This document shows, one piece after another, positions 45,135 through 57,124 of a DNA stretch of 64,000 bases. The translations under genes and the position numbers were made by a program. This DNA comes from Metellina segmentata. Taxonomy: Eukaryota; Arthropoda; Arachnida; Araneae; Tetragnathidae. The notes beneath the pieces are model-generated. The model did not search any database. It was given only the letters and a program-made list of their open reading frames with translations, and had not been told where the DNA came from. The DNA is taken from assembly GCA_947359465.1 (NCBI GenBank), contig OX375877.1, positions 53,048,744 through 53,112,743 on the forward strand, written 5' to 3'. Numbering within the stretch: the first letter of the stretch is position 1; each line of letters starts with the position of its first letter.

Positions 45135-45952
45135 CTGAGAAAGAAACGGGGGCTTAATTACGACATATTTATAAATATCGACACAGTTGTGGACAGAACT
45201 AGTAAGAGGTGGTTGGTTGGGTTTTAAGCCACAAGGATCATACGAGGTCTGTCCAGGAAATATCTAGCCATTGCTATTATAATGAGAAGGGAGACAGCCA
45301 TGTACATGCCTGAAGAGTCTCGAACCCATTGGGTGCTACACGTGCTTGAGTGAGCATATGTTCAGTTATTTGGCAAACCCTCAAATCACCCATCTGGCTC
45401 ATATCTTACTTAGCAGATTGACAACCCTATTCACTAGTTAACCCGAGGATCAGTTGGTCCATGTATCAGAGTTGAATTGCGGATCATCAAGAACTGTATT
45501 CTCAAATGGCAGGTTAGTTTTTTTTTTTTAATCCAATGGCGGGCATTGTTGATTTGTAATCATTTTACCACTACAGGGCCAGAAGAAAGTGTTATACAGG
45601 GTTCATACAGAATTTTGAATACAAAAATTAAGGAGTATCTAAGGAGTATTTAATGAGTTGTCTCAAAATTTTTAAGGAGTCATAGAATATAAAAATTAAG
45701 GAGTATATAAGGAGTATTTAACGAGTTCTATCGAAATTTTTAAAGACTCTTAGAAAGTTTATACACACATTTTCAAGTGCGAAAAATAAAAATGTTTCAA
45801 CACTTTAAGAACTTAGTTCCACTTAATACTACATTACTAATTACTCAAAACAATAAAATTATACTTTGATATTTCAACTCAACACAAGTTCCTTTTCCCC
45901 CCTGTTTGCTGGAGCTGTTTTATCTAGGATCCTGCTGTAAACAGTTCTTATA

Positions 45953-46907
45953 CAGTGAAATCTCAGTAATACGTTTCTCAGTTTAAAGTAATTTCTCTCA
46001 AATCCCAGCTAAAACTCACAATAATAGAAATCCAAGCATATTTCTTTTCAATTTACAGTATTTTTCAAAATAAAATATCAATTGAATATTTTTAGGATGA
46101 AGTTATACACTACAAAGTCCCAAATCCGGAATTCTCCAAAATCCGGTCGTTTTGCGAACCGGCGTTTTTTTTTTTCACACTTTTTTTACATTGTTCTGAC
46201 AATTTGTCAAGAACAAAAAGTTAAACCTGGACCTAATTGATGAAATAACGCAAAATAACGGACATGTTCAAAGAAACTACCACACATAAAAATTAGAAGA
46301 TTTGCAAGTAAAATTTGTTGCATTTTTTCAAAAAGTTTTTTGTTTTTTCTGAAAATTATTCTTATTTATATATTTGCTATTTTACTATTGCAAACCCAAA
46401 ATTAGCGGGTTTGGTTTTGTTTAAGGTTTTTTTTGACAAAAAAGGCAAATAGTCTGAAATCCAGTGCAAAATCTGGAAAAGTCCGAAATCTAAAAATGTC
46501 CAAAGTTTGAAAAAGTCCAAAATTCGAAAAAATCCAAAAAATTTAAAAATAAAAAAAAAACCAAAAGTATGAAATCCAGAAAAGTCCAAAATCCGGAAAA
46601 GTTCAAAATCCGGAAAAGTTTGAAATCCGGAAAAGTTCAAAATCCAAAAAAGTTCAAAATCCAAAAAAGTTCAAAATTCAAAAAAGTTAAAAATTCAAAA
46701 AAGTTAAAAATTCAAAAAAGTTAAAAATTCAAAAAAGTTAAAAATTCAAAAAAGTTTGAAATTCGAAAAAGTTTGAACTTCAAAAAAGTTTGAACTTCAA
46801 AAAAGTTTGAAATTCGAAAAAGTTTGAAATGCGGATGAGTTTGAAATGCGGAAAAATTCGAAATACGGAAAAATTCGAAAAACGGGGCTTAACGAGATTT
46901 TTTACTG
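45953..46907. mobile_element. pogo/Tigger-like MITE, probable, nested
   Basis: Ends CAGTGAAATCTCAGTAAxACG and the complement CAGTAAAAAATCTCGTTAA, each next to TA. It contains an 18-bp minisatellite. TIRs of the CAGTxxAAxCTCGTTAA type and TA flanks are typical of pogo-group elements. Confidence 0.5.
46440..46880. repeat. 18-bp minisatellite
   Basis: About 24 imperfect units of the form AAAAGTTCAAAATCCAAA, drifting to AAAAGTTTGAAATTCGAA. The minus-strand open frame through it (F-x-x-F/L-D/E repeats) is a by-product. Confidence 0.88.
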
Positions 46908-48545
46908 TATTCTACAAGTAAATACAAACGACAGATTTCAGATAGAAATGAATGAAATCCGCAATTATTTTTGTTATAAATGAATAGATAAATTATTTTT
47001 TAACTTCAAATATTCAAGTATGAAATAATCCACTTCGATTATAACAGATTACGATTTTCAATACATTCTCAATGCTATTCTTATAATAAAGATTTAATGT
47101 TGAATTAAATTCAAAACAAATCAAATGCGATAATTTTTTGTCTACTTATTAAGTAAACTATCGCTTTCGCTAAAGAAATTCAAGAATTTGTAATAATCAA
47201 CTTCGATGATAACAGATGGCGATTTTCAATACGTTCGCAACGCTCCTTCAATATTTAACGATCACTGTTTACGATCTGTCAGCGACTGACATTCTAGAAG
47301 AGGGTCCTCCTTTTGTTCGACCCTATTGACCGTCAATCGTAAATGCCACTCAAGGCTCTATCCCACAAGTTAGGTAAGAGGGGTCGGCCATGCATGTGGC
47401 AGTGATTCGCTACATGATGCCTCACTGATGATAGCCTTTTCTCCTGGGAAAATTTCAGACTTGCTGTCAATACACCGCGAGCAACGTGAAGTATCGTGTT
47501 CCAATTGAAACGGGACGTTTTTGAATCCATTATTTCGGTAGAACGTAGCGCATTTCGAAATTGAAACGGAGGGAAAAAATTAAGGAGTTTTTAAGGAGTA
47601 GCACTTAAAAATAAGGAGTTTTAAGAGTGCTTAAAAACGAAAATCCATTTTAAGGAGTTCTTAAGGAGTTTTTAAGGAGCGTGCGAACCCTGGTTAAGTG
47701 ATCCACAGATTAAAATGATGCGGTCGCTGTGATTGGCTACTGCCGTTTCCTCATGATCGCGTTACATTGTTTACATTTGTTACCACGCCCAAATCTGCAT
47801 TCCTACTGGTCAAACACGTACTTCGCTGGAAGAATTAATTCCAAATTGTGATTTTAATAGAATGCATACAGATTTTCAATTTGGGTTTGGCAAAAGAAAT
47901 GCAAAGGTATTTAATTTCAAATTGGATTTTTATGGAAACCTATAATTTACATGAAAGAATTGTAAACAATGCCTTGAAAAATAAATCTAATCCGATTATC
48001 TTTGTACTTGTCAGTATGGGTGTGTGTTGGTGCAAAGAGAAGCAAATTGAACAATGTCAATTTTATTTCAATTTCGTAATAAGTCCACAAAATAATTTTT
48101 ATTTTTCGACGCATTTGGGTCTGCCATGGTCATATTCTTCACTCTCATTGGGTTCTCTCTGGCGAGCCAGAATATAGTTTGAACCAGAACACATCTGGGC
48201 ATATCTATTTTATAGAAAATGTAATCACGTTCTTGTTCCGATTCATATAAGATCAGTTGAATGTGCGTTGTCGCAAGAATACTGTAATTTAGCACAGAAT
48301 GAAGTGTCATCCATTTTGTTTTACTTACAGTATATCTTGCTTCTTTCGCAAAGATAGTACTGCTCATTTGTAACACTCAATCGATAGTTAATTTGCCAAT
48401 TTCAGAGGATCAAAATGTAGCACCAAAATGGTGGTTTGAACCTCGGATCAGGCATTGTGAATATGCTTTTTTCGAAAACCCGGGGATCATCGTCGATACC
48501 CGAGGTTTAACTCGGACTTGTGAATATGGCCGTTAGTGCCATGCA

Positions 48546-48573
48546 AGTTCTGGCTTTAAGCAAAGCCAGAACT
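48546..48573. other. Perfect 12-bp hairpin
   Basis: AGTTCTGGCTTT and AAAGCCAGAACT flank a 4-base loop AAGC. Role unknown; it lies in a Hipk intron. Confidence 0.85.
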
Positions 48574-48974
48574 TTCTAAAATATCCTCTGAAAGGGAAGA
48601 TTTCAGACCATGGATGCAATTCAAGATAATACGATGGGGAAGTTGATGGTAATTTCAACAATGGACAGCAATTAGCAGTGTTGTGAAAACTTTTAAAAAG
48701 TCACTTTTCACGACAATTAGCTGTTGTTGAGATAAGTGGAAGAGACTCGGGGAGAAGGGTGGAGGCCAAAGGTGTCTTCTTTAAGAGAAACTAGGTGCAA
48801 AATGTCCTAGTTACAATGTATCTTGTTCCATATTACATGGATAGATACTTGACAGGTCTTGTATTTGGCAAAGTTGTGTCTTAACAAGACAGACAACGTC
48901 AAGAAAATGGACAAACACACATTTAAGGTTTGACTGATACAGAAGTGATAACTAGGGAGCAATACTAGTGATGC

Positions 48975-49062
48975 ATCTAGTGAGGAATCAAACCTGCACA
49001 GCTTCTAATTCGTAGGTTGTTAGCGCAATGTGTAAACTCACTGAGCCACGGTAGTTCATAGC
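48975..49062 (-). mobile_element. tRNA-like SINE head (third family), minus strand
   Basis: The minus strand reads ACCGTGGCTCAGTGAGTTTA (A box) and, about 35 bases later, GCAGGTTTGATTCCTCAC (B box, GGTTTGATTCC). Spacing and boxes fit a tRNA-derived promoter. The arms do not fold as a proper tRNA and it differs from SINE-A and SINE-B. The body probably runs to lower coordinates. Confidence 0.5.
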
Positions 49063-49128
49063 GTGAAGAGGTGGGCAAGATCTGAGCTAATTCAAAAGTA
49101 GGTTTAGAAGTAAAAAACATCTAATAAC

Positions 49129-49881
49129 TAGGGCAACATTTTTGTTGCAGTAAAAATGGGAAAAGTTGCATTTATCATTCACTTAAGTTGCATTTAGGGA
49201 AATAAAGTTGCATTTATTTTTGATACACTGAATTCTAAAAAAAAATTATTCGTAAAAAATGAAAAAACTTTCAAACATATTGACAATTTTAGTCGTGTAC
49301 AACAGTATTATAATACATACTGAAATACAGAAGAACGTTGAAGAAGATCCTTGGCCAGTAATTTCTTTAATATTGAAAACCTGTGTCAGCTGCAGTCATA
49401 TAATGTGCTGTATCGGATAATAGAAGCGCAAAATCCTTTCGCTCAACAGATATTTTAAAACGTCATCTACAAGGTGAACAACATATTAATGATCGACACT
49501 CACCTCGCAAACTCTGCAGTCGATTACGCAAGTTTCCTCTGGATTATCAAGAGTGACAACAATGTGTTAAAGTACTTTTTGCCATTTATTTCACTTTCGT
49601 CTTAGGACGAACACCTTCTTACCATGAACTTGTTTGATACGTAATACTTCGGCATTCTCAAGATCAGACACACGTGATCGAAAGGTTTATTCAGCATGAA
49701 AAAAATGAAGTAGCAATTTGATATTAATTCATTTTAAGCTGTATTTTAAAAAGTTGCAGTTATGTTGCGGTTATAACTCGCTTACTTTTCACCCCATGTA
49801 GGAGGAATTTTGGTTTTAGTACTTTACATGCAGCGTAGAACATGTGAAAAAAAGTTGCATTTGTTGCAAAAAGTTGCCCTA
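49129..49881. mobile_element. hAT element (753 bp) with perfect 8-bp target duplication
   Basis: Termini TAGGGCAACATTTTTG and the complement TAGGGCAACTTTTTGC; flanked by CTAATAAC at 49121-49128 and 49882-49889. Inside, 49370-49500 on the plus strand has CVSCSHI followed by STDILKRHLQGEQHINDRHS, a likely BED-type finger remnant (C-x2-C ... H-x5-H). The rest of the transposase is missing. Confidence 0.9.
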
Positions 49882-50601
49882 CTAATAACCTTTGAACAAG
49901 TGAATGAGATGGAATTGAAGAGAACCTTCAGAAATTTATAGTGGTATCATGACTGAGGTACGATCTTTTAATCATGCACTTTATTGGAAATAACAATTAG
50001 CACCAGTAGGAAAACATTTGAAAGATGTAAGCAAATTATGTTTAATATTTTTGACTAATTTTATTTCATTTCATTTGGCCATATGAAATATGTATACAGG
50101 TGTTTAATACAAAATAGGTTTTGATTTCAAAGGGTACAGAATAGCCTTTAACAAGTCAAAGGGTTATAATTAGAGTTAGCAGCTTTAAAGCTAATTGTGG
50201 TAACATGACTGAGATGTGCACTCATTGCCTTATTTGGGAAGAAAAATTAACACTAGTAGGTACATGAAATGCTGCTTTATATTTTTGATAAATATAATTT
50301 GTTATGGGCTATGAACTGTTCATATCGATGCCAAAATAATCATTTTAAAAGGATTTAAAATAAGGTTCGAAAAGTGAGTAACAACACTTCCATCGATAGA
50401 TATTAACAATGAAGAAACTTTAGTGCAAATGCTATGCACAGGTTGCTAGTTTTTTTTATAATTGATCAACAAAAGAAAAGAAACAACAACATTTAATAAC
50501 AAAAGATCCAACACATAAAACCTTTTAATCCACGGAAGAATGAAATGCATGAGAGTTATTCATTGTAGTAACATGAAATGAGTAAAATTAGTAATAATTA
50601 C

Positions 50602-50753
50602 CTGTACATGTCAGTCTGACTAGAAGCCAAATAGAGAGGTTGGCTGATATGTGAAGCAGGGGAGCCATGAAGAGTTGTAGATAACTGAGTATGTCTCACT
50701 AAATCCTCATTCACAGATAAATGCTCACTATTTCCAATAATGATGCTTGTTTT
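50602..50753 (-). CDS. Hipk: Hipk internal exon
   Basis: 152 nt, phase 0 start after acceptor TTTTGTTTTTAG, phase 2 end before donor GTAATTATTA. It encodes KTSIIIGNSEHLSVNEDLVR, HTQLSTTLHGSPASHISQPL, YLASSQTDMY. Phases fit the exons on both sides (54009 side phase 0, 45134 side phase 2) with one continuous open frame. Ser/Thr/Gln-rich low-complexity content matches the HIPK C-terminal regulatory region; no separate domain is recognised. Confidence 0.82.
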
Positions 50754-52518
50754 CTAAAAACAAAATAAACGAATAGGGAGAATTAATTCAATACACCGAT
50801 TCAATATTAATATAGTTACAGTTCCCCAAATTTTCTCTACTTTAAAACTAAATTTATCCATTGAGATTCTGTAAGGAGAGGGGTTCCCTCTCTAATAACT
50901 TTTTTAATAAATAAAATTTCTATACATATAAAAAGAAAAGAAAATAGATTACAACTATACAATTGGCAAGCCCATATTAAAATAAATTATTCATTGCATA
51001 GATTTTTTTCAGTATTTCCAAAAAATTAAAAACATTATATATTAGGTTTTTCAGTTTACTTTTTAGTTCAAATTAAGTAACTTCTTTAATTTCATTATCA
51101 TATATCATTAACTTAATTTTTGCAGAGAAATTCCAATTTCTTTGCCAAAATTGTGCTGCATGAGTTTACTTATTGACAGTCATCATTCCATCATACTTTA
51201 TCCCTCAATCCACAGGAGTTTAAATTACATGACTCTATTTATTATTGCTTTGTATTCATCTTCCTGTGTTATAATGTATCAGAACTGACCCATTCAAAAT
51301 CACTGTTAAACATTGTACTAAAACTCTTAGAACTAATATGAAAGATGGAATGCAACTGGAAGTAGATGAACAAAACTGAGGTTAATCACATCAGTAATGA
51401 AGTAGAAAATAACTTCCTGAACTCAAATTAAATAGTTTTAGTATGTTTATCCCTGAAATATACTTCAGGTGTATCTCTTCAGAAATACTTTTCAAGCTTT
51501 CATCATATTAGCATTTTTTTTAAAGCATGATGTAGTACACTGATAATTCACAAGTAGTTTCCGAGCTTAACAATAAAATATACTTCAGAACAACTCTTCA
51601 AGCATGGGTTAATGCTCAGTAAAGCAACTTCCAAGTTTTAAAGTTTTCTAGGAGGTCTTTGTAGTTGAAATAGCAACCGCCACATGTATTATGACGCAAA
51701 AAACATGCAAATCTAAAAATGGCAACTGTTCCTGTTTCTGAACAAATCGATAACAATGGTAGAAACTAAACTTAAAGTTGAAAAATAAAATGTTTTTTAG
51801 ATTTATAAGCTCCTTCCAGGAAAAACAATACTTTTCATAGTAATAGACAGATATATTCTACAAAATTCATTTTTATTAATTACTTACAGCATGGATAAGT
51901 AGATTTCAAGTTTCTCCGATCTTGCAGATATTTAGGTAAACTGTTTGGTAGCGCTGTTTTGATGGCATAGTTTGAACTAAATTTCCTTTTATGTTTAAAT
52001 TTGCTTCCCCCTCTCTCCAATGGGTTTTAGAATCAATTTGAAAATTGAAATAAATACATTTCTATTCTTGCATTACAAATAATCAGAATTTAAAATTAAA
52101 TTGGAGTAGATTTCAGTTTCCCTAGGAGTCTTACGTAATTCCCACATTAACCATTTGAATTTCTTTCTTAAATAGTTACCATATTTACTAAAAGATGGAA
52201 AAGAAAGATCTAATCATAAATTGAAAGGATTATTTTTATGTTTGGCTTTTAATATAACTTGAAGCACAACAATTAATATTACTTGGAAGGCAATATTCAG
52301 GTCTCAGTCTTTCTTAACCAGTACAATTTTGTAGGTATTCTTCCAGAGCACATTTTACTTTCCATGTTTGCAATGTTCAGAAAATATTTTTTAACATTCC
52401 ATTCTCTCAGTTGGTTCACTTTTAAAAAGAGTTAATTTTTTTATTATTATTTACCAGTATGCGTACAATAAAAAACATGATCCAGTAGCATTTTTCTAGT
52501 TTGCCTAATAGCATTAAT
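50754..52518 (-). other. Hipk intron sequence, nothing recognised
   Basis: AT-rich, non-repetitive by eye, without element termini or exon signals. Confidence 0.45.
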
Positions 52519-53069
52519 CAGGGCTCGAAATACCCGGGTGCACATGAAAATAAAATTGTGCACCTAATTTTTTACCTGCTAGGTGCACGCAGTTCACCTA
52601 ACGTTAAAAAAAGGGAAGGGGGGAACGTGTTTTATGTTATTTTGATGTTTGAACGAAATATTAGTATTGACCTTTCTCTCTCTAAAGAAACGTAATTAAG
52701 ATTCCTAATTACACACTTTGCGAAAACAAAATCGCTAGGCCGTAACGAGTTTATACAGGAGGAAGGTTTACTTGTGTCACTGCCACCAGAACTTTCCGAT
52801 GATCAAAACATTTTCCAGATGGCTCTGTTGAAGTGACTGTCGCTACAACTGTACGCCGGAGAAGGGAGAATTTCGATGCTTAAATAATTTTATTTACTAT
52901 CTACTTTGAATCTATATAAACATACCCAACTAATAAAATATTTTACATTACATTAATACTCTTGTATTACGTTATTTTAAATGTATACCCAAAATATAAT
53001 CTGTGCACCTAATTTAAAAACTTAGGTGCACATGGTGCACCTGTATTAAAAAATCTATTTCGAGGCCTG
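52519..53069. mobile_element. hAT-like MITE (551 bp)
   Basis: Ends CAGGGCTCGAAATAC and the complement CAGGCCTCGAAATAG; subterminal TAGGTGCAC / GTGCACCTAA repeats on both sides. The 8-bp flanks GCATTAAT and ACATTCAT agree at 6 of 8 positions, fitting an aged hAT duplication. A 64-residue open frame at the left end has no motif. Confidence 0.75.
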
Positions 53070-53305
53070 ACATTCATAAATAGTGTCCTTGTTGCTACAG
53101 TTCACTTCAAAATTGGAAGAATATTTTGAAGAATATAACAGATTGGGTAAACCTGTTTAAAGGGTCATATCTAGACTGGTCTAAATAAAATTATTTTGGG
53201 AGCAGTTTTTCTGGTGTGCTGGTTAGGTTAAACTGTCCAGAGAGCAATATCTATTTTCTGTGCTTTAGAATATAAGAGCAATTCATTTTAGAGCTTTTTC
53301 ACTCA

Positions 53306-53991
53306 TCTATATATATATATATATATATAAAAGGATGCATTTGTATATATTCTCTATAACAAATCTACACATTTTGACCAATCCACACCAAATTTGGTAC
53401 ACTTATACTTTAGAACACTGCAGAAAACATAGGCGATGACTTTCCTGTCTTCAGACCAATCTGTAGTACTTATGACCGTGAGAATCGGCACACAGGTAGT
53501 CCTAAAAGTGCCCTTCGAAGCCTCAATTTAAAAATCTAAGGTTTGTTTTCTTGCAATATTGACCAGGAAACACGTTCTACAGGAAACTTAACACAGGGAA
53601 AGGTTGCGGTCCTATTTGAGCATTACTAGATTTCATAAATCATTATTGTCTCCATCAATATTTTTCTAATGTCTTTTTCGAATTGCTCTATTTCAGCTGA
53701 GGAAGTAGAAATTCGACACTTTGCCCATCTTTCGTTCATCAGAATTCTGCATTTTTTCATCGGAATTTCGTTTTTGTTTGTACAAGTCTCAGTCTTTTGC
53801 TTATTGCACTATATTATTCAGAAATTAAATGTACATATTAGCATCCAAAGTAAATTGTAGAAGCTAAAAAATATTTTCCGTACAACTTAAATGATTGCAT
53901 CTTTCTATGTAAAAAAATGATTACTCTAATTCAATTTTCAATCAACATTTAACCATTTCAACCCGAGCAACCAAGGGGCTAGTTCAGCTAG
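53306..53991 (+). mobile_element. Non-autonomous Helitron (686 bp) next to a Hipk splice donor
   Basis: Starts TCTATATATATATATATATA after A (53305) and ends GGGGCTAGTTCAGCTAG before T (53992). The internal CACCAAATTTGGTACAC and GAATCGGCACACAGGTAGTC phrases occur at equivalent places in the related copies at 17054 and 58673. The element ends 17 bp from the donor of the Hipk exon at 54009-54297. Confidence 0.75.
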
Positions 53992-54008
53992 TTTGAAATA
54001 CTTCTTAC

Positions 54009-54297
54009 CTGCTCTCGACCACAGAAAGGACTTTTCAAGCAGTGCTCGCTGTGTTTCGAGTAATTCCCAGCGTAGCGGCCAGGCAGGAGGGATGGAGCAG
54101 TTGCAAAAGCCACAGGAGTGGCCTGGGACTGTGTTGAAGACATAGAGGCATGCACTTGAGCAGCATTCAGGTCATCCTCTGTAATCACTTCCTGTTTTGT
54201 ATGAACAATCGATCCACTGTGCAGCAGACAATTTTGATGATACAAATTGGCCGCTTGCGACAAGATCCGCTTTTTCTGACTCACATTGGACCTAGAG
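54009..54297 (-). CDS. Hipk: Hipk internal exon with tandem acceptor
   Basis: Ends phase 0 at donor GTAAGAAG after 54009. The start is either 54297 (acceptor CCCCTTTAG) or 54291 (after CTCTAG); both are phase 2 and differ by two residues. It encodes RSNVSQKKRILSQAANLYHQ, NCLLHSGSIVHTKQEVITED, DLNAAQVHASMSSTQSQATP, VAFATAPSLLPGRYAGNYSK and ends CLKSPFCGREQ. TKQE is a possible SUMO-type site. Low-complexity S/T/Q/A content fits the HIPK C-terminal region. It is placed by phase and order. Confidence 0.82.
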
Positions 54298-54634
54298 CTA
54301 AAGGGGAACATAGTAAATAAATACTTTCTATTCATTTCAACTTTCATGCTAGAGAGGTGTTCTACATGAAATGCAAACTTCCATGCCATTCTTATTTTTC
54401 AAGAGCAAGCAGGAAGTGGCATAATTTTGAGTGCCATTTTAAATATGGAAACAAACTGAAGCAAATTTACGCCAGCATAGATTTAATGGCAGGCTAGGAG
54501 CTGGCATCTTCAGTAATTAACAAGAATTAACTTTTTATGACCCTGAAGGGGCAAGCCATCAGATTCCATCTGTCAAAATTTCATTCTTTTCATTGGTTCT
54601 TAGTCTGCAATTAAGACAATTTCTTACTACTGAC

Positions 54635-55004
54635 TATGGATGAGACATCAATGTCTTCAAAACATCGGATGTTTTTTGTCGATGTACATACTTGTCGATG
54701 TTTTTACGTTGTCGATGTTTTATTTTTAAATGAAAAAAGTACCGTTATAAAAATAACCAAGTAGCATAATTTCATAATTAGCTAATTGAAGATACTTTTA
54801 AACCAAAGTGGCCAAGGATTAAGGGTCAGAAAAGTACGGATGCGACATCAGTGTTAATGTTTTCAAAATATTGATGTTTTATAAAAACATTGATGTATTG
54901 GAGCCGATGTTGCATTACTAGTTGCTAAACCAGTTTTTAAAAATGGGGGGAAATGTTTTTAAACCAGTTTTTTAAAATGTTTTGCTGTCAATGTCGCATC
55001 ACTA
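54635..55004. mobile_element. hAT-like MITE (370 bp)
   Basis: Termini TATGGATGAGACATCAATG and the complement TAGTGATGCGACATTGAC. The flanks CTACTGAC (54627-54634) and CTACCGAC (55005-55012) are an 8-bp duplication with one difference. Internal GTAGCATAATTT and CCAAAGTGGCCAAGG match the elements in the inverted repeat at 28 kb and give that family its class. Confidence 0.82.
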
Positions 55005-55012
55005 CTACCGAC

Positions 55013-55338
55013 TGCACCCCTCTGCCTCTGAATTTGAAAGTAAAGAATTTATTGGCTCTTTAATGAGTTCGGGAAGAGAGACTACTCTTCCATGGATCCC
55101 CAGTCACGATATTTACAGGAATGAGCAGGCTGATAAACTAGCAAAAGAGGCTTCATCTTTGAGCATATTAAACTACGTATACAATCTTAATAAAACGGTG
55201 TTTAATAATAACAGTCATGAGAGTGGGAAAAGGACAAAAAGTCTGAACATACGCGTAAACTCAAATTTTGCAAAAAAGAAAAGGGTGCGTAAAACTGTAT
55301 TTCGCACAAAAAGAAAACATTTCTTGGCAATTCTGTAA
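55013..55338 (+). pseudogene. LINE RNase H fragment
   Basis: Near 55090-55160 the plus strand encodes LPWIPSHDIYRNEQADKLAK followed by EAS, the W-x-P-S-H-x-x-I-x-G/R-N-E-x-A-D-x-L-A-K motif of RNase H in arthropod non-LTR retrotransposons. The catalytic D is within NEQAD. Flanking residues diverge quickly and no reverse transcriptase is nearby. The preceding hAT MITE cuts it at the left. Confidence 0.7.
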
Positions 55339-56949
55339 ATAGTATAAAATAAGTTGCATAAAGTTGAAAATGCTATTTATATGCCTATTTTAGAACATTT
55401 AAAAGAAGGTGGGATTTTTTTAACAGTTGCAATTTTTCTAAAACCTTGATACAAAAAGGATATTAACCGGAAATAAAAACACTATGTTATACAAAAGAAT
55501 GAATGAAATAAATACTAATTTTATTAAATAGCATAAATGTTATGAAAAAAATAAGTCGACACTAAAAATAAAAATTAGCAGTAACTAGCAGTTAGTATTA
55601 AGTACAGCTTTTCACCCATATTACCTTAGGAAATCGTTAAAAATATACTTAATTTGAAACAAATCAAAACCAGTTTTGGTACAGCTTGTCTACGTATGCA
55701 GCGGTGGTAACGGTATTGAGGTATTTTGGTTTTTTTTGCGCCATTCTAGTAGCGAGTAATGACAGGTTAAGGTAACCCATTTGTATTACGGATTTTAAGA
55801 CAACCTGGACTAGTGGAAAGTTTATAACTTTCATTTTGAATATTATAGAAAGTTCTTTTAAAATCCGTTAAACTGTCATTTGATTTCATTGGTTCATTTG
55901 AAATAATTCTTTCCTTGGCAATTTAAGAAGTGCGCCAAGGCCGTTGTCATTGCTAAAAACAGACTGAAGCTGTAACCCTGTTTAAAATTAAATATAACTT
56001 AGTTTAAATTAACCTATTTTCGAATATAAAATTACTTTTTTCAAAATCTCTAACCAATTTCAATCGGCTTATATTTTCCCATAAATAATCTTATTTTCTA
56101 ATTTTGTTAACTTTAAACCAAATAAAACTTAAAATTAATAACACATATTATCCAAGAAATAATTTTACTTATTAAAGCAATCATAAATATTGCCCTTAAA
56201 AAAAAGCATCATTTCGAAAACTTCCGTTGCAAAAAATAGCTGTAGTACGTTTAAAGCGATGTCCGCAGCCTTGGCGCACTTCTAAAGTCGCCAAAAAAGT
56301 TTTAACGGATTTTGAAAGTACTTCCTAGAATATTCAAAAAGAAACTTAAAACTTTCCACTTGCCGAGGTCACCATAAAAGTAGAAATACTTTATCGGTTA
56401 AATAACCGAGCATTTTATTTTCTAGTTGAAAGAAAAACCGCCCATTAAAAGCTGATCAACTTAAAATATTTCATTTATACCTTTTCCGCCGCATCATGAC
56501 GTACCACGGCCGATAGATAACAGTTCCGCTTTCTTAGGAAACCGTAGCTTTACCTACGAAATTTACAGCAACAACGTATGTTAACTTGTTCAAAATCCAA
56601 GTTCTCCAGGTTTGGAATTAAACTTATTTGCTTCTAAGGATTCTTTTAGAATAGGAATTTGCAGACTTATCAGCTTGGCAAAATTTAGGAGTGCAATGTT
56701 GGCGAGATATGTCTCATTTGGCGCATTTCACGTTTATAGAAGACAAAAAGGGAAAAGTCAGAATTTTTTCTTAAAAAATGATTAAAGTCGGAAGAATCTC
56801 ATCCCTGATAATAACTTCTAGACAGTAGGGAACTGAAAATAAATAATTTTGCAGCATCAAAAAGTCCAAAAAAAGCGTCTCCCCGCAACTACACTACCTA
56901 TTAAAATATAACTAATTCTATGCTTTTGAACTTAACCAAGTAGTCTTAC
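55339..56949 (-). other. Hipk intron sequence, nothing recognised
   Basis: AT-rich. A diverged inverted relationship exists between 55790-55930 (AGTTTATAACTTTCATTTT, GCGCCAAGGC) and 56270-56360 (TTGGCGCACTTCT, AAACTTTCCACT), suggesting a decayed MITE of about 550 bp, ends around 55790 and 56370. Confidence 0.35.
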
Positions 56950-57124
56950 CTGGAAGCTTCTTTCTGAGGTTCAGGCTTGATTACTTTTGCTGTACACATT
57001 AACTGATTTTTTACCGGGCTATTCTGATCATCAGAATCTGAGTCAAACACAGTCACACAGCTCACTTTCGGCTGTACTTTGAAGTTTGATTGTTCAGTAT
57101 TATAATACTTGAGGTTGCAATACC
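56950..57124 (-). CDS. Hipk: Hipk internal exon with SCVTV block and SUMO-type site
   Basis: Acceptor CTACTATCTTGTGCACAG before 57124, phase 1 start; donor GTAAGACT after 56950, phase 2 end. It encodes YCNLKYYNTEQSNFKVQPKV, SCVTVFDSDSDDQNSPVKNQ, LMCTAKVIKPEPQKEA. The SCVTVxDS block follows the ITISSD block in HIPK family members at similar spacing, where it marks the linker after the SUMO-interaction motif. IKPE fits the SUMO acceptor consensus (hydrophobic-K-x-E). The upstream exon ends in phase 2, so a direct join would shift frame; the micro-exon at 57687-57703 repairs this. Confidence 0.88.

Larger units (their letters stand above)
45597..47693. mobile_element. hAT-like composite element (~2.1 kb), probable
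   Basis: Ends CAGGGTTCATACAG at left and the complement of GTGCGAACCCTG at right. Subterminal AAGGAGTATTTAA / AAGGAGTTTTTAAGGAG phrases repeat many times near both ends. The termini resemble hAT elements beginning CAGGGTTC. The 8-bp flanks do not match well, so the class is unsure. No transposase was recognised. Confidence 0.5.
45135..50601 (-). other. Hipk: Hipk last intron
   Basis: Contains a large hAT-like element with a nested pogo-like one, a tRNA-like SINE head and a hAT with 8-bp target duplication (each listed). Around 45200-45430, CATACGAGGTCTGTCCAGG resembles a mariner terminus and GGTTCGAGACTC (minus) a B box, both too weak to call. Confidence 0.6.

Noticed and set aside
45190..45430. 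Mariner terminus and/or SINE
   Set aside because: CATACGAGGTCTGTCCAGG and a B-box-like GGTTCGAGACTC are suggestive, but no second terminus, target duplication or body match was found.
46377..46664. Minus-strand Phe/Leu/Asp-rich repeat protein
   Set aside because: By-product of the 18-bp minisatellite.
48068..48376. 102-residue minus-strand open frame in a Hipk intron
   Set aside because: No motif, no fitting splice sites, and phases of the flanking Hipk exons already match without it.
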